The position numbers and the translations under genes are program-made. The notes under the pieces are model-generated. The model had not been told where the DNA came from and made no database searches. It saw only the letters and a program-made list of their open reading frames with translations. From positions 188,001-252,000 of the forward strand of contig JAQFVV010012985.1 in assembly GCA_028023455.1 (NCBI GenBank): 64,000 bases of DNA. The letters are read 5' to 3'. Of the stretch, positions 61,643-64,000 are shown piece after piece. The DNA comes from Epiperipatus broadwayi (Eukaryota > Onychophora > Udeonychophora > Euonychophora > Peripatidae). Within the stretch, counting starts at the first letter, position 1; every line of letters begins with the position of its first letter.

Positions 61643-63660
61643 CAGGGATGGGCATGCATGATATCAATGACAGCAACCTGCTTATTTTTCATATATTGTA
61701 AAAAGCTGAACAATATTATTTAAGTTTACAAAAATAAATACATATAGTCAAATTTTACTTAATTGATAAGATGACATATTTTATACAAATTTCAAGTGCT
61801 CTATAAAGTATATAAGAAAATATAACTAAGAGAAATAAATAAAATACAAAATAATTTTCAAAATTTTAATAATACAAATAAAATATAATAATAAAAATTT
61901 ATTAATAAAAAGTATGATATTTAACAAAGACTTTTTGGACTTATCTTGAAATTTAGCATATAATTTGTTAAAGCTGTTCATGGCAATTCTGTGAAATGCT
62001 GATTGGACAACTGTGAACAATATTTCAATTTCACAAAATTCATTGTGAAATACAATAACTCACAGTAATAAGTTGTCCCAAAAATTGAAATTATCCAGCA
62101 AGTAGTTTTCTTTAATTGTGAATATTTTGATTCTGGCATGAGTTTCCAATGCCTGAGTCTCTTTTATTTCTAAAACTCTAATTTCCCAATTGCTTTTTTG
62201 ACAAGTATTATTTCAGAAATTGGAAATTCATCTTTGATAATATCACAATAAATCTGTTCATAAAATATGCAAATGTAGATCTAAAACTTTTCAAATCTTC
62301 AAATCTACATTTAAAATCTGGCAGTCCTTCCAATTTTTATTATATTTATCTAATTTTTCTTCTTTGTTATTTATTATATTTGTTTTTACTCATGGAAAAT
62401 GATTAAATATTTTGGACTTAAGATTATGCACAAAAAGCCATGTTTAGCTTCAAAACTAAATCCAGTTTGTGACTAATCACTAATCATTTTTCTAGTTCCT
62501 TGTAAGACTAAATTAAAGATTTGTAAATGTTCTATAATGTCTGTAAAAACATTAAATCAGAAAGCTAAGTTTCATTTTCTAATTCTGGGTATTTTTTTTC
62601 TTTTCCTTTTAAAAATGTTACGATAGGATTTATGAATTTCACAAAATGGATCAAAGCATTGCAAGTTGACAGCCATTTTATAAGAGATCATAAGGAGAGA
62701 TCAATGGGCAATTCATATCTTTTGCACCAACTCTTCTACAAACTTCTTAAATTGGTGTGTGTTTTGTCATTTGTTCTAATTAAATTCACAATCTGCAAAA
62801 CAATCTTCCACACATTTTCATATTTTAATTACTATATTCATGGTGAATTAGGCAGCAACAAGTAAAAAAATGTGGAATTTTAGGATCATTGTTTAAAAAA
62901 CCAATAAGATATATATTTTTGCCTATAATTTTAGAGCTTCCCTCCATCACAACACTTACAAGTTTATTATGAAGCAACTCAAACCTGTTCATTACCTCAT
63001 CAAGTGCAATTTTCACATCAATACTGTGAATTGTTTCAGTAAGAATTGGTAGGTCTAACATTTCTTACTTCATATTTATGTCTGCAGATACATAGTGGAT
63101 AAAATGGTTAATTGTAGAATATCCTAAACATCTATAAACTAGTTGAGAGTTAAACTAAATGCTGTACAATTTTTCAAATCAAACTTCAAACTATTTTCAA
63201 CATTTTTACTACTTTCACTAATAGACTGCTCAGTTATATAGCATGATATAAGAATGTGGGTAATTAATTTAGGGAGTTTTGTATTATCTGGATTAAAAAT
63301 TCTAACCAGTTTTTCCAATTTTCTTTTAGTAAATTCTTCTACTCCATATGGACATTTAGGATGAGCAATATTCCAAACTATCAAAAAATAGCATTGTTCA
63401 TTCCATCACCTTAATGACTAAAAGAAATTAAGGAACCTTGTTACTTATAAAGATTTGATTGCAATGACTTACTTCATAATTTTAAATTGTGTGGATATTG
63501 AGTTGAAAAGTGGGGATGGCTTACTTTGTAATGTTGAGGTAAATTGCTTATTTTGTGATTTGCAATTGTAACTTCACAAATAAGACCCAGTGACTTTCAT
63601 TATTGTCAATAAAAGCAAATATTGCTGGTTATTCTTTCTGAAAGCTTCTATTTCCTTGTT
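61643..63660 (-). pseudogene. hAT transposase relic, BED-finger GTF2IRD2/ZBED-like
   Basis: Minus-strand fragments give, in order, a BED-type finger remnant (GLICEVTIANHKISNL...QHYKVSHPHF, near 63595-63490; both zinc cysteines spoiled or uncertain). IVWNIAHPKCPYGVEEF and FNPDNTKLPKLI follow (frame 63384-63139). Next come KLVSVVMEGSSKIIGKNIYLIGFLNNDPKIPHF and a CCLIHHE stretch in frame 63061-62825, matching the family TDGA-x-x-M-x-G-K-x-x-G-L-x-x-x-L ... H-C-I-I-H. Then come KWLSTCNALIHF (near 62650) and the C-terminal dimerisation block FGTTYYCELLYFTMNFVKLKY (62082-62020). Catalytic Asp positions are lost and stops are frequent. CAGGGATGGGC at 61643 fits a hAT left inverted repeat after the possible 8-bp target gactatat; the right end is not found. 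Confidence 0.85.
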
Positions 63661-63837
63661 TGTATTTTCATTTTTTGATATTTTCTGAGGTCATATTAAC
63701 AAAAAATTTAAGTAAATTTATTTCCAAAGTCTGAAATTCAAACAAAATAAATAAATAATTAAAATTAAAAGGTCTTGTTTTAAAAAATTCATAAATGGTG
63801 CAACAAATTGTCGAAAAAACAGGGTTTCTAGCTATTT

Positions 63838-64000
63838 GAGTTGGATAGCTGGGTTTGAAGACATGTAGATGTCTGTTGGATAGCTGGGTTTGAAGATGTA
63901 GATGTCTGAAAATTTCAGATTTTCCACTCAATAGATAACTTTTAGCTAAGTGCTTAGCTTTGGGTTGGTATTTTTAGATCTAGTGTCTGAACCTACCCTG
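63838..64000 (-). repeat. module of the 4.8-6.15 kb family, cut by window end
   Basis: gtctgaaaatttcagatttt and tagatctagtgtctgaa match 5860-5953 in order. It starts with a 35-bp near-duplicate (ttggatagctgggtttgaag at 63841 and 63876). It continues past the window. Confidence 0.82.

Noticed and set aside
63960-64000. cctaccctg at the window end as the right inverted repeat of the hAT element
   Set aside because: It matches the left end only over a few bases and lies within a repeat module of another family.

Overview
The window is very AT-rich animal-type DNA. It is dense with homopolymer runs, tri- and tetranucleotide microsatellites and decayed transposons. I see no intact host protein-coding gene, no operon-like layout and no CRISPR array. 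The relics present are a CCHC/endonuclease LINE family, RTE-type LINE 3' ends, a mariner DD34D transposase, a BED-finger hAT transposase of the GTF2IRD2/ZBED type, a Penelope-like GIY-YIG endonuclease, tRNA-derived retroposons and Gypsy-like LTR elements. This mix points to an invertebrate such as a mollusc or chelicerate, but the sequence alone does not settle the taxon. Almost every short open frame is either a fragment of one of these relics or chance reading through simple repeats.

Layout. 1-12 kb: gene-free DNA with a retroposed tRNA-like sequence in a perfect target-site duplication (1598-1740), a palindromic cluster of ~380-bp repeat modules (4.8-6.15 kb), a second cluster of ~450-bp modules carrying a tRNA box-B-like motif (10.1-11.45 kb), and a damaged tRNA-Gly(TCC) at 12374. 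12.7-21.3 kb: two copies of one LINE family in opposite orientations (12.7-14.7 kb minus; 16.4-20.4 kb plus), the second followed directly by a mariner relic. 21.3-37 kb: mostly gene-free, with an RTE 3' end at 28.2 kb, a fold-back element, a ~490-bp GATA array with a CpG-rich core, a third copy of the LINE family ending in a trinucleotide tail (33.5-34.6 kb), a TAC array and a decayed RTE copy.

37.4-57.85 kb is the most structured part. Two ~2.5-kb repeats that begin TGTAA and end TTCA/TTACA lie head-to-tail in TA-rich DNA. The second is split by further insertions: a 4.66-kb LTR element in minus orientation with 2.03-kb LTRs, a 600-bp interior and an ATAT target duplication; a 4.28-kb unclassified insertion; and a further LTR element with a recognisable primer-binding site, polypurine tract and coiled-coil ORF. 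The last runs into a 500-base assembly gap, and a Penelope-like endonuclease lies beyond it. The host repeat resumes at 57651. Every boundary sits in an AT/TATA run.

57.85-64 kb: inverted and direct repeats related to sequences at 10 kb and 37 kb, then a decayed hAT gene in minus orientation (61.6-63.7 kb). The final 160 bases belong to the same module family as the cluster at 5-6 kb. The genes do not cooperate in a pathway; the window records repeated transposition.
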